This document shows positions 31,365-43,082 of a stretch of DNA of 64,000 bases, piece after piece. Origin of the DNA: Symsagittifera roscoffensis (Eukaryota; Xenacoelomorpha; Acoela; Convolutidae); NCBI RefSeq assembly GCF_963678635.1, contig NC_087064.1, positions 8,655,671 to 8,719,670 on the forward strand, read 5' to 3'. The position numbers and the translations under genes are program-made. How positions within the stretch are numbered: position 1 is the first letter of the stretch; the number at the start of each line of letters is the position of its first letter. The notes under the pieces were generated by a model. It was not told the DNA's origin. It saw only the letters and a list, made by a program, of their open reading frames with translations, and searched no databases.

Positions 31365-32111
31365 TACCCGCACCGAGCGTCCCTGGATCATAATAGAATA
31401 TTTTGTCATAATATGGTCGGTCAGTATCTATAAAATTACAAAAAATCGATAATAATCCATTGAAAGTGGATTGTAATCCTAATTGTTTTATGTCAGTATA
31501 ATCTATTATAATCTTCATATTTTTATGCCAATATGATCCATTATAATCGATAATAATCGATTATAATGGACTTTTTTCAAATTTATCTCATTTTTTGCGT
31601 AGTACAGTTGCTACGTATTATGTTTCATAAAAAATTACATTTCTCATTAAAGTTTATATCTTTTTCTGTCTTATATTTTCTGAGTTTTTTGCCGCCCAGT
31701 TTACTTTGCCCCCCCCCCCCCCCCCCGTTTACCACCTTCTCCCTCCTTGCCTTAAAGTTGAACACGAGGGGGGTATTTATTTGTAGACTTTGGGGGTTTA
31801 TTGGTTTTAATCAATTTAGTTCTAAAAATAAAATGGATCATAATCAATTTTAATGGATTGTTATGGTTTTTAAAAAAAAATTGATTATAATGGATTATCT
31901 TGGCACAAATAATAAACTTCAGTGCCAAAAAATTGAATTATAATCGATTATAAAGGATTAAAATGGATGATTTAAAAAAACAATCGATTGTATTGGCATT
32001 ATAATCGATTTCTTGGTCTCAACTTTGCATTTGTAATGGATTATAAAGGATTATTTTTATCTCGCAAATCCATTATAATCGACTAGAATCCATGAGCGCT
32101 CGGTGTGGATA
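31365..32111. mobile_element. MITE, second member of the TA / CCCGCA(T/C)C family
   Basis: TA on both sides. TIRs CCCGCACCGAGCG and CGCTCGGTGTGGA match at 11 of 13 positions after inversion. The interior is built from ttataatcgattataatgg-like units and carries an 18-C homopolymer at 31709-31726. It interrupts the host frame that also received retroelement copy 1. Confidence 0.65.
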
Positions 32112-32778
32112 AAAATCACTAAAAGAATTTTTTTTACCATGTTTGCCCAAAATGCATTAAAAAAATAACAAGCCGTCACAATTTTTAATATTTTGATTTT
32201 TGAAATTCTTTTTGTTCCCTCCACCCCATCATATTAAAGCGTTTTCAGTAGAGATGTACCGAATTCCGGAATCTGGTTCCGGTATCCGCTTCCGGAATCC
32301 GGAATTCCGGCAAATTTTACGGTTAATTCCGGTTCCGAAATCCGGCAAAAAATACCGGAAAATTCCAAAATTTTACAAACGATTTTATTATTTATGATAA
32401 AAAAAATAACTTTCAAACACTTTTGAGTTATTTAATCGAAAGTGGAATGTTATCATGAAGCAAAACCGTTTAACGGAAATGACGTTGTTAAATGAGCAAA
32501 AGTCAGAATTCGTACATGTCAGAGTTTCCGCAAAAGTCAGCATTAGTATCTTTTGTCAATGGAATTCCGGCAAAATCAATTTCGGCTGCATTTCTACTTT
32601 TCAGTGCCTATTTTAAAAATTAAAGTGTAGAAAACTAATTCTTTTGTTCGGATAGCTATTTTCAGAACCGCCAGTCTCATGCTCAATTTTTTTATGAAAA
32701 TATTTTCCGACGAAATGAAAAAGAAAGAGTTTCGTTCCAAAAAAATCTTTTGAACTAGACAAATCCGACCCAAACTCA
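32112..32778. other. Spacer with a cluster of palindromic CCGGAAT/ATTCCGG motifs (32258-32362)
   Basis: About a dozen copies of ttccgg / ccggaa occur within about 105 bp, giving many overlapping short palindromes. The translated frame (SGSGIRFRNPE) is just the repeat read as protein. No gene supported. Confidence 0.5.
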
Positions 32779-33039
32779 GAACTACTCTATCTATGGTTTC
32801 TAACTAACATGGTCTACAGTCTCCTTATGGTGACGTTCTTTACGTTTGCTCTGATTAACCGACAAATGGATTTGGATCAGAGAGATATTTCTATATTACA
32901 AGCTGACCTAAACAGGCTTCGACGGCTCTCAAATTCAACGGGTAACCCCAATCAAAATAACGGCAAGCTGGACCAATCCACAACTGCTTCACCAGTCGAT
33001 AAACCTCAACATAGGAATCACAACATCGAAGAGAATTGA
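32779..33039 (+). CDS. Possible exon with a membrane anchor (host gene)
   Basis: The frame, open upstream of the ATG at 32809, encodes a hydrophobic segment (YLWFLTNMVYSLLMVTFFTF) followed by a coiled-coil-like stretch (QADLNRLRRL) and a polar tail to a stop at 33037. A splice donor-like GGGTAACC near 32941 would shorten it. Topology suggests a type II membrane protein. It may be the next exon of the gene interrupted at 12397/31314; the possible phases are compatible but splice signals are weak. Family not recognised. Confidence 0.3.
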   Translation, partial: ELLYLWFLTNMVYSLLMVTFFTFALINRQMDLDQRDISILQADLNRLRRLSNSTGNPNQNNGKLDQSTTASPVDKPQHRNHNIEEN

Positions 33040-33118
33040 GCTGGAATTGATCCTACAATTGAAATTTGTAGTTCTAAAAACCAGTTGATGATTCCGTCGA
33101 GTTAACTTCGATGTCGTA

Positions 33119-33567
33119 TAAAGGGGTCTAGGACAAGAAGCCGACGGGACTTCAAGCCGAAGGGACTTCAGGCCGAATTTTAAAGTTTGCATACACCTCA
33201 AATCACTATTTTTTATCTGTAAAACGTTGCTTTTAAAAATTTTAGGCAAGTTTAGACCAGAATAAGCGTTATTCATGACAATAAGTCAATAAGGATTGGC
33301 ATCCGTTAATAATATCAGCCGGTTTTTGAAATGCATAAATTATAAACAAGATAATTGTCCTCAACCGTGTTTTATTTTTCAACTTTCCTAAACATCATTT
33401 GGAGGCTTAAATTTCACGAAAACGTCAATAACTACTGAAGAAAGATCATGAAATTGCGTAATTTTTTAAAAACGATGAGAAAATTTGATGAGAAAATTTT
33501 CGGCTTGAAGTCCCTAATTTTACAATTCGGCTTGAAGTCTCGTCGGCTTGATGTCCGGCACCCCGTA
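33119..33567. mobile_element. MITE of about 450 bp with AAGCCGACGGGACTTCAAGCC-type TIRs
   Basis: Left end (from 33121) aaggggtctaggac..gaagccgacgggac..; right end (to 33565) is its imperfect inverse ..gtcggcttgatgtccggcacccc. TATA flanks both ends, consistent with a TA or TATA duplication. No coding capacity. Confidence 0.65.
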
Positions 33568-33569
33568 TA

Positions 33570-35694
33570 AAGATCATTGAAAAATAAAAATAAGTGAACA
33601 ATCTTTTTAAATAGTTTTTAATTGCTTCTAAACAAAAATTAAAACGAAAATTTTAGATTATGAATATGTAACATTGAAACTCCTTTTAGAACTTCAAATA
33701 AGAAAGTTTCCCAGTTCATAGAAGCTTTCTTTCCATTTATATATTTTAAGTTGTTAATCAGGTTTCATGTTATTACTATTTTTTTTATTCGTATACGCAA
33801 AAACGTATCAGTTCGAATTCATCGAAGTCAGATGGCTAACTTTTCAAAATTTGTCTATTTTTTAGCCCCAAGTTCTAAACCACAAAGCAGGGGAGAAATT
33901 TTATAATGTTCTTCGTATCTTTCATTTTTATACTAAAAAGCCAATTTACGAAACAAATTGGATCTCAATACAATTAAAAAAGGAAAAATACATAAAATTG
34001 CTTTAGATTATTGATCGGACCATTGCCATAGAGGCGAAGTTGCGCTGCCCAAACAACACTAGCGAAAAAACGACAAAAAGCAGAGTTAGAAATTGAAATG
34101 AAATAAGATAGAAGCAAGTTTTTGATGATTGTTTTTTTGTATAAAACAAATATCTTTTTTTTTTGGTTCATTTGATGAATTTAAAATGTACCAACCTTGA
34201 TAACTTATTACGATTCGAATGTCAAAGCACATGCTATCAGAGTGCCCCAAGGTGCCCCAAGCTAGCCGTCAAGGTGCCCCAAAAGTGGCAGGAAAGTTTG
34301 CGACTAAGATCATTCTCTAAGTTCATCACTCTCTATAAAAAACAACAATCTCTGAAAAGAAAGTTCTGAAATATAAAAAAATTTAGCCGCCCACGAGACT
34401 CCAATCTTGAGCATACAGAGTATTTTTTGTCTTAACAAGTTATTTAGTTAACAGGCTAAGCAAAATTAAACTCAAAAGTTTCCGACTTAAATTAGAAAAA
34501 AAGAATAGCTATACTATAACACTAGTAGCGCTCACTAAAGTTTGCTAGCGTATAAAAGTGGAGACGAACTTTGTATTCAGGCGTGTTTTTTTTGTTTTTT
34601 GTTTTCCACACAAAAACAGGTGCCACAATTAATTATCCGCGTGGGTCGAGGGATCAAACTGAAGCCCTTTTAAAAAGTTGTCCCAGTGTCGGGAAAAACT
34701 GGCTTACACTTTTTGAGTTTAAGTTCGGATTCGAGCGAGTAGAACGATCGAAATAATTTATTTAGCCTTTTTGGCTAGAAAATACAATGTTTTCAAACTT
34801 AAACTTAGCTTTGGAAGCTCAAGAGCGCTTCCTTGACAATCAAGATGATGAAAAAGTTTAAAAGTTACTGTGCAAAATCTTAATTTTTAAAAATTTATTC
34901 CATATTTTTTAGTCAATCGTTTTTGAGGACAAAATTTTGGCAATTACGTCTATTTCACTTATTTTCTACGCGTTTATACAGTTATTCACATCGCGCAGTA
35001 TAAACAATACTTAATTTAAAAAAAAAAATTGTATTTTTTTATGAATGTGGTCGGAATGTTCTCTTCTTGCTCAACGACGAGCTATCCTTGTTTTAAATTC
35101 AAACTTTAATTATGACGTTTTTGTTGTACTTTATCTGCAGCGGAGTGTAAAAGAGAAGGAGTGTACTCTGCCGCCAATGATTTCGAAAGCATAGCGATTT
35201 GGTATTATTTAAAGACATCCAGTTTTGGCTGACCAAACCTAACTGTTTTCTATAAACGGCCCAAACAAGGAGTACTTGACGAAAACTTGGTGTATGTGCT
35301 ATGGTACAGATGCCACATTTTGTTTCGTCCAGTTTTAAAGGCCAAAAAGAATTGAAAAAAAAAACTTGTAAATAAAGTTTTTTTTTCGGAATTTTTAGGG
35401 AAGGGGAGAGGGGTTGCATTTTTGAACATCAAGTTCAAGTCCATTCATCAGTTTGTTTTTTAAAAAACATTACAGCAATTTAAAAAACAGTACTTAAAGA
35501 AAAAGATCTATGTGAGATGGGTAATGCGTAAGTCAATAAATGTTAGGAGGCGTACTCATCATGCTACTGTTAGATTTGCGTATAAAGAGGGCAAACACGA
35601 TGTGAACAATATAATGAAGTCGGATGGGACGCACCAGTAGGATGCGGTTTTCCGTTTTTTGGTAATGCAGCAGCAACCTGATTAAAATTTAAAT
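33570..35694. other. Gene-free region
   Basis: AT-rich, with only short frames on both strands. A triplicated 'aaggtgcccca' phrase near 34248-34282 is the only local repeat I noted. Confidence 0.35.
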
Positions 35695-36080
35695 CGGAAC
35701 ACGCTTCTCGAATATCAGGAAAAAGCCCTGAATGTTCCGACTGCCCCTTAATTCATATCGAACATCTTTTGGGAAAAAAGATGTAAAACTATAATTTTTG
35801 AAAAATTGCAAAGGTCAAGTGAGAAAAGTTGTGATCTTTCGCCATCAATATGTCCGTATAGCTTGCCTCGATTCAACTTGGAAGAATTTTGTTGGGCGGT
35901 AAATTTGCCACGCATAAATATTTTCGCGTTATGCATTCAGCTTTTTGTATAAAATCTTCAAAACGTGGCATAATTTAGTCCAGTGCATGGCCAAAATAGC
36001 TATTTTCAATTTCCCAGAATTTTACAAAAAAAATATTGGAGGTAAAATATCTTTTCGACTTCGATTTCAGGAAGTCGATA
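35695..36080. repeat. Diverged copy of the R1 family
   Basis: Carries the terminal hairpin segment (tatcaggaaaaagccctgaatgttccgactgcc) and shares the following AT-rich body with other copies. Confidence 0.4.
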
Positions 36081-36306
36081 TCTTCAATTTGGAATAAAAT
36101 GTTTAATTTAAAAGCATTCCATTCATTTTTATATTGAAATGAGTGTAGCTCAGCCCAACAAAATTGTTGATCTGAATGATTTAAGTCTTAACTTTGGTAA
36201 AAATGTTTAATACAATTAACAAAAATGAAGCAAACGGCGACAGCTGACTAAGCAGAGACTATAAAGCACTTGTTTATTTATTATGCAACACGATGAGAAG
36301 CCTTAA

Positions 36307-37899
36307 CAAGACTGCTCGTTTAACTGGGCGGAGTTTTTAAGGTTCCTTATGCACTTTTAAAATAATTTAAAAGTTTGGCTGAACAATTGACGAAATAATT
36401 GAAAAAAGTTTGTCTCATTTTTTATCACCCACTTGCTATGTAAGATACAAAGAGTCTTTTACTGTTTTAAAAGGAATAAATTGCTGGCCTCAATTGGAAT
36501 TAGAACGCATTACTTCGCCCCATACAAAAGTTATGAAACGCATTAAATCGAGAGGTAATTATCCCAAACTGACTGAAAAAGCATTTTTGAAACTACCGTA
36601 ACTTTACAAAAAAATGATCACAGATGAAATATTGTTTTTAACATGAGCTCAAGATAACAATATCTTTCAGATGGTACAAAAAACTCCGTCAAAAAATGAT
36701 AAGCTAAGAAGTCGAAACTTTCCTGAATAAAAAACCACAGCAAGCATCAATACTCTTTTAGCGAAACTAAGAGAATGTCTCAGCTTGAATGTTTATCACT
36801 TATTGTTTCAACTTTGTGCTCTCGGTGGTTTTTTTATTGGCCATTTTTGGCAGAATATTTTTTATCATTCAGTAGCTTCAGTGCTGATTTATACTATCCG
36901 GACAAAATCAACAAAACTTGAATTTTCAAACACTTTTTCTCAAAATGGGTTAAGACTAGACAAAAAGTGAAGAGAACAAAAGTTGCTTAGAGTTTCAATA
37001 TGGTTCAATGAATCAAAATTACGCTGAAACTACTTTGTTAATTGATGGGGAATATATATCACAAGAAGCCTCTTATACAGCCCAACAAAGATCCAGAAGG
37101 GTTAAATCTCCAAAAGCATGTATAAGAGAAAATATTTTCGCTTGATAGTCAAGAAAGGTGCTTTTTACTTATATGAAACCCAAAAATTTTGCATACAAAC
37201 AAGTTTAAAACAATGATTCATTTTTTCTGGAATTTTGTTGGGCTGTGTAAGAGGCTTCTTGTGATATATATTCCTCATAAATTAACAAAGTAGTTTCAGC
37301 GTAATTTTTGATAAATTGAAAAAAAATGACCCATTTTTGGGGTGAAATTTTGTTTCAGAATTTTGGAACAAAATGCACCATATTACTTCTGATGAAAATT
37401 GAAGCAACTTTTGCTCTCTTCGCTTATTGTTTAATCTTAACCAAATTTGAGAAAAACGTGTTTGAAAATTCAAGTTTTGTTCGTTTTGTCCGGATAATTT
37501 TAATCAGAAAAGTATTGTTGTCTTGAAATCAAACTCAAACAAAAATATTTCACCTGTGATCAGTTTCGCGAAGTTATGGGGGATTGAAGATAGCCGATTA
37601 GTCCAACTTGGGGCAATTAACGCGCGATATATTTCGCACTATCAACGCGTGGGCGGTGATTTAATCCGTAATAGAAATGGTTCCAAATTGAAATTAGGCT
37701 GCTTTTTAGTCTATTTAATACTTTGCTACATGCGAACGATTTCATGTTGTTCTCTACATAGCGTGTGGACGGATGACTTTCAAAAAAATTCAAAAAATTA
37801 CTTGAATCTTTCAACGTTTTTTAAATGAGAATACTACTGCATATACCTTAAAAAGCAGCCGGAATATTTAGCGCTTGGCCTTGATACAAGCAGTCTTGC
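36307..37899. mobile_element. R1-family foldback element (about 1.6 kb)
   Basis: Begins caagactgctcg and ends caagcagtcttg in inverse orientation. The two halves are inverted copies of each other: about 36897-37088 matches the inverse of about 37236-37500, including atatatatcacaagaagcct on one side and its complement on the other. The outer parts (36360-36770 and 37500-37899) likewise mirror one another. No transposase frame. Confidence 0.65.
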
Positions 37900-39003
37900 T
37901 TACGTTTCTAATACAATAAATTTTGGAAAAAATTTAAAAATTTAATATAACGTAAGCAGTTAAAATCAGAAAATCAATTCGTCATGGTTTTCTTCTTTAA
38001 TCGGCTATAATTTAGAATAAGTATTTCATTTGAAGCTCGCATGAGAAAACAAAAAACAAGCCTTTACTTTTGATTAAAAGAAAAAAAATAATAAGGAATT
38101 ATCATTTGTTGCCTTGGTATATATGAATAAAAAGATATTCATTGATGAAATTATCAAAACTGATAGGTTTTTCCGTTAACGTAACAAATTATATACCAAG
38201 GTTCTGCCTCTCAGACTTTTATGGGTTTGTCAGCAACCCATGCCTGCTATCTCAATTCTCAAACTTGCATCAAACGGCAGTAATCGAGCATTCGTGTATA
38301 ATCAGACTCTTTTTTAGATTTGGATATTGGTTTTCTGAATGTTTGTTTTTGTCCTTTGTACAAAGCGTTTTTGTCCTCTTTGCAAACAAACTTAAAATAA
38401 TATCACTAGGAAAAAATTTCCAGGAAAAAATTTTGCAAACAATCAGATTTTCTTGCAGTTTCAAATTTTGATGGCATTTTTTTTGATGGCGACACACAAA
38501 TTTTTCCAAATAATTTTGAAATTGACCCAAAAAAAATTTTGTTTTGTTTTCAATCGCTAAGTGAAATTTTAATTTTTAGATACACCTCAAAAAAATTCAT
38601 CAAATCCAAAAACTTCACAAAAGCATTTATGAAATTTTTTTTATAATTATAACCAACAGTCTCTTGGAAAACCACCAGTCCCTTGTACTTGAGTGGTACA
38701 ATGTTTTAGGTATTTGTTTGAGGAATCCAAAACAGCAAAGAAAATCAAAGAAAAGTAGCAATGTTGCAGATTCAGCGACAAATCTGATTTTGGCCTGTTG
38801 CGGAATTCGTTTACAATGTACAGAATGCACAATTTGGCCTCTATGAACATTCTTCATTGTTTGCAGAGTAACTTATTTCTTTATTTTTTATAATAACTAC
38901 GTTTGCCTAACCATTTAAATACCTTGTTTTCTCTTGTTTTTGTTATTGCGGCCGAGTTAATGACCATAAGAGCGCGTCAAAGCTTCATCATTTTGCAATG
39001 AAA
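37900..39003. other. Gene-free region
   Basis: Only short chance frames on both strands; no repeat family assigned. Confidence 0.3.
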
Positions 39004-39516
39004 CAAGACTGCTCGTATCAGGGCGAAGCACTGAATGTTCCTACTGCCTTTTAAGGTCTATGGAGCAGCAATAACTTGAAAAAAAAATGAAATAAATATG
39101 TTTTTTCTTTAAATTTGAGATTTTTTTTTGTGAAAATCATCCCCCCACAAGCCATGTAATGTACAAAGTGATGGGTTTCGCTCCTATTAACAAATCAATT
39201 ATGGCAAATAAGCTTCCTTGAACCAACTTGGAACGACTTCCAAGACGGAATAAATCTCCGCTTACGCGTTAATAGCCCGAAATACATCGCGCGTTAATTG
39301 TCTCAAAATGGCAATATTTAAACCCCCATAACTTCACAAAAAATGATCGCAGGTGAATATCTTTTCAAACTTAATTTCAAGACAACATTACCTTTTGAAT
39401 GATATAAAACAATCCCGTCAAAAATGGCTAGTTAAAAAGTCGAATTTTGTCTGAAGAAAAAAAAGCCACCCCGAGCACAATTATTCTGTTAGTTTCGTAT
39501 CGAAAGTCGGAACAAT
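39004..39516. repeat. R1-family half element (inverse orientation to 3293-3814)
   Basis: Begins caagactgctcgtatcagggcg and ends in cgaaagtcggaacaat. The body aligns by eye with the inverse of 3293-3814, including 'ttaacgcgcgatgtatttcg'-type and 'catttttgacgggattg'-type segments. Confidence 0.6.
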
Positions 39517-40794
39517 AAAGCTGATCTGACAATAACTTCGCATTTCCAGAATTTTTATAGATATATGAGCCGAGGGAAAAAAGAATTAAGAATTTGCACG
39601 AACCGGCAAACAGACGGTGCGCTTAATCAGAAACTGCTCTGCGATATAGAAGCTCCATAACGCTCATAATACATAATATATACAGTATAATACATACTAC
39701 ATCCAATACATATAATGGGGCTAGGTCTTTTACCAGACCCACTTTTTACCAGAACAAACTTTAACCAGACCACAATGCAATAACTCAATTAGTTTAAGTT
39801 AAAATTAGTGGAAGATTTGAAAAGGAAGCGGTTAGAACAAATAAAACTTTGCAGAGAAATCGGAACATTATATAGTTTCTTCCAAAGTATGTTTTAATTT
39901 AGCTTCGACACTTACAAAATGATATCAAAATGACATTAAAAATGACATTCTTAAGACTACTAAGAGTTTGTCATCACTGAAAAGGGGACATCGGATCCTG
40001 CCGATGTGCAAGATAGAGAGAGCGGGAGGACCTAACAGTGCTGCGGTCAGATGGAATCGGATCCTGCTCTACTCACATGGCCAATTACCCTTCTAAACTA
40101 CAGGTTACACTGATGACTCATCCTTAATCTCTATTTTCACCCATCAATTGTTCACCTATTATAGCTTAAGTAATCAATTTTCATATTAAAAACTTTACTC
40201 GCTCGAATTTGACTGAAAATTAAAAAGTTCAGGCTGGTTAATCTCGAAACTGTGAAAATAAATTTTTAAGAGTCATTTGAATTATTAATATATCACTAGA
40301 CCCATTCTGGTGATGTTTTCCTCTATCTGATTTTGAGTGGGAAAAAAAAGAAAAACCATGCAAAAGACAAAGATAATTCCCACTTTCAGCCTTCGCGGAA
40401 TAAAATTTACCAGCGGAGCGATTTAAAAGACCAGTTTGCTCAATCAATGGTATGTTGAAATTGTGCTCTTCGACGAATTAATAATCAGTTGTTTAAGAAG
40501 CGTCGACACACAATTCACACCCATAATATCTCATTCAATCTCATTCAATTCCTGCCGGGCTCTTTTCTCTTTTTCACGAACCCCCCCCCCTTACCGCCCC
40601 TTTTCAAGCTTTCTATTTTGTTAGTTGTATTACGTGCTCTTATGGCTGAACGCGTAATGTTAAGATGAAAATTATGAAGAACAAACATGTTCACAATTGT
40701 TATTTTGTTCACCATGTAAATTTTCATTGCCTTATGACGATGTTAAAGCACTTTTTCAGAGGCGAAAGAAGTGAAAAGAGCCTCTTCCTGGCAG
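39517..40794. other. Gene-free region
   Basis: No frame supported. A 9-C run occurs near 40583. A GC-richer stretch near 39980-40100 repeats 'atcggatcctgc' twice. Confidence 0.3.
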
Positions 40795-40904
40795 CAGCAT
40801 CTGTGTGTATGACCAGGGCAACCTCATCTACGCTATGGGCTGTCGCCCGACCATACCTCAGAGTCTATACACGGTAGCCAGTCACTGCACTGGATCCAAC
40901 ATCG
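40795..40904 (+). CDS. Isolated exon-like island (about 110 bp)
   Basis: A pyrimidine-rich acceptor (cctcttcctggcag) precedes and a strong donor (ATCG/GTATGT) follows. In between, GC content is clearly higher than in the surroundings and one frame is open (CVYDQGNLIYAMGCRPTIPQ and on, with a further Cys). It looks like an internal exon of a cysteine-containing secreted or membrane protein. Partner exons were not found, so it may be an exon of a gene with very long introns or a relic. Confidence 0.4.
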
Positions 40905-41569
40905 GTATGTGTCACGCGTGAAAAGTTTCATAAACATTTCACCATTGAATGACTGGACCAAAAGAAAAATTCCATCTAATTGAACTTTTTCCTTTTTTTA
41001 TGGCATGGTGTTTGTAATATTGAAATGAAGAGTGCAACAAATATGATAATCCGCTCCTGAAAGTTGCGGTAGTTTAAGAGTAGCATTTCTCCAGCGTTTT
41101 GGCTTTTTTTTTGCATTCAACGAGGATGGCTGTAAATTAAATTAGGATGGCAACTGCACTCAAATTTATTTTATCGGTGGGTCTTTTAATTTCACACAAA
41201 AAACAATACTAATTTAAAAGCAGATCGTATACAGGAGCAGTTTTTGAGCCTCTTTTACTTCTATACCAGTCACTTTTAGTTTGTTTGTTTAATTGAAAAT
41301 TGAGCTTGAACTCAATTGAATTGAAGCCTACAAAACATCTGCTTGAGATCCTTCTAAGGATCCTGTAAAACTAAGTTTTTTTAATTTGCCATTTGCCAAT
41401 GCACTCACTATCAAACTGTTTTAGCTTTCAAGCTTGTCTATCAATTAATTTCAAAAAAAATTTCATTTTTCTAGCGTTCAATTGACTGAATCGCAAAAAA
41501 AATTCTGGGCAAAATACTAGGAGGTATGTTATAATTTCCAAACTGACAACGGTTTTAAAGCTAAAAACA

Positions 41570-42080
41570 TGAAGGCTGCTTGTATCAGCGCGAATCCCTG
41601 AATAAACCGACTAACCTTTACTTTATGTCGAAGAGTGTTCGCTTAAAACAATTAAGACAATTTTTACTAATGAATCAGAGCCCTGCTCTGCTCGTGCACG
41701 CTATTTAATGTGCAAAAGGACATTTTTAGGCTGCCTTAATTGTATTAGAAATTTTATAGCTGTTTTAAATAGTACAACTAACACGCCTGGAATTCAAATT
41801 GGAACGATTTTTGGACCGCATTAAACAGCCGCTTTCTCCTTAATAGCCAGACGTATTTCTCGCGTTATTCAATCCAAATTGGCCAATACTGCAGTTTTCA
41901 AACCCTCAAAAGTTTGCAAACAAATGACTAGTAAAGTATTATTAAATGCAGGCTCATGACATCAAAAGAATTCTGATGATAAAGAAATCACGTCAAAGTT
42001 TGGAAGTTAAAAAGTCAAAGCTTGTCTTTAGAAAAAACACCCTGAGCACAATTACTCCGTCATAATCTTCGCAAATTGGA
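41570..42080. repeat. Diverged R1-family copy
   Basis: Starts with ggctgcttgtatcagcgcgaa, contains the 'gttaaaaagtcaaagcttgtct' and 'ccctgagcacaattactccgtca' segments seen in 39004-39516, and is in the same orientation. Confidence 0.5.
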
Positions 42081-42298
42081 AATATTATGATTTGATCTCC
42101 TCATGATTTGATCTCTTCATGAACAAAAAGATGACCATGAACAGAAAACAGCGACGAAATCTTTCGTACTCTAAGCTGGCTTGAACAGCGAAAAACATCA
42201 AAGCATGTTTTTCTTCATCAAAGAGTTGTTGCGAACTTTGAGCTGTAGCTCGAATCACGGTTGAAAGAGTTCTAACATGATTTTTGTACTGTGCTCGT

Positions 42299-43082
42299 TT
42301 TTTTTTCAAGGATACGAATCTAATCAAGACAGTGAACGTATTAAGGAGCTAAGCAAACAAAACGAAAGCATTTTAGCGGTGAACGAATAATTGTCTCACA
42401 ACTTGCTTGCCCTTAAATTGAACGAAATAAAAATAAACTGTTGTGACAAGTTGTGATTCAATATTCAGCTAATAATTTTTCTTCTAATTGGGTGCCTTGC
42501 GTCTTTTTTGATTGCTGTACTGTCTCTCATAATTGCCTATTAAATTCATTGTGTGGATCAGGTTCTTCTCCTTGTCACTCAGCTTCAGCCGGAACTGGTG
42601 AGTAGTTACAAAATATCTATCTAACAATTATGAAACAGATACAAAATCAACCTTATTTTTACCAAAATTAAATTTTTATTTTACTTTCAAATAAGTGTTG
42701 TTTTTATTTTAAAATAAAAACAACACTTATAATAATAATAATTTTTAAAATAAAAATTATTATTTTAAAATTTTGAAATTTTAAAATGCTCGAAAATTTT
42801 TTAACTGGGCTATTTTACACATTTCGCAGCAAACAGCAAAAACGTCAAGAAGTTGTTCTAAAAATCATTTAGTAGGGTTATACGTCTAGTGGTCATATTG
42901 TGGGTCCTAACAATCATTTCAGTTTGAGCATTTTAAACAACTTAATCGCTTTTTGTTAGCACAATTGGATAACTTTTTTTTCTTTTAATTAACCAGAAAA
43001 AAAACCGAGCCTGCAAAAGCTCTTGCGGCAGCTGAGATCGAGACTACTATCAGCAGCGTCAAAGGCAAACACTTGGATATTT
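42299..43082 (+). pseudogene. Exon-like fragments of a coiled-coil/membrane protein
   Basis: A strong acceptor (gttttttttttcaag) at 42309 precedes GYESNQDSERIKELSKQNES, a coiled-coil-like frame with an in-frame stop. A hydrophobic segment (FLLIGCLASFLIAVLSLIIA) follows at 42477-42540 and ends in a stop. A donor-like CTG/GTGAGT at 42598 and an acceptor (tcttttaattaaccag) at 42996 lead to a short terminal frame ending TGA at 43080-43082. Stops suggest a decayed gene, or I have the exon joins wrong. Confidence 0.25.
42691..42784. repeat. Three consecutive AT-rich perfect or near-perfect palindromes
   Basis: 42691-42730 is a perfect 40-bp palindrome (arms ATAAGTGTTGTTTTTATTTT). It is followed by a palindrome around aataataatttttaaaataa and another around ttttaaaattttgaaatttt. 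Together they could extrude as cruciforms. They fall inside the proposed intron of the exon-like fragments. Confidence 0.75.

Noticed and set aside
32200..32397. 65-aa ORF (SGSGIRFRNPE)
   Set aside because: It is the CCGGAAT palindrome cluster read as protein, with a similar frame on the other strand.
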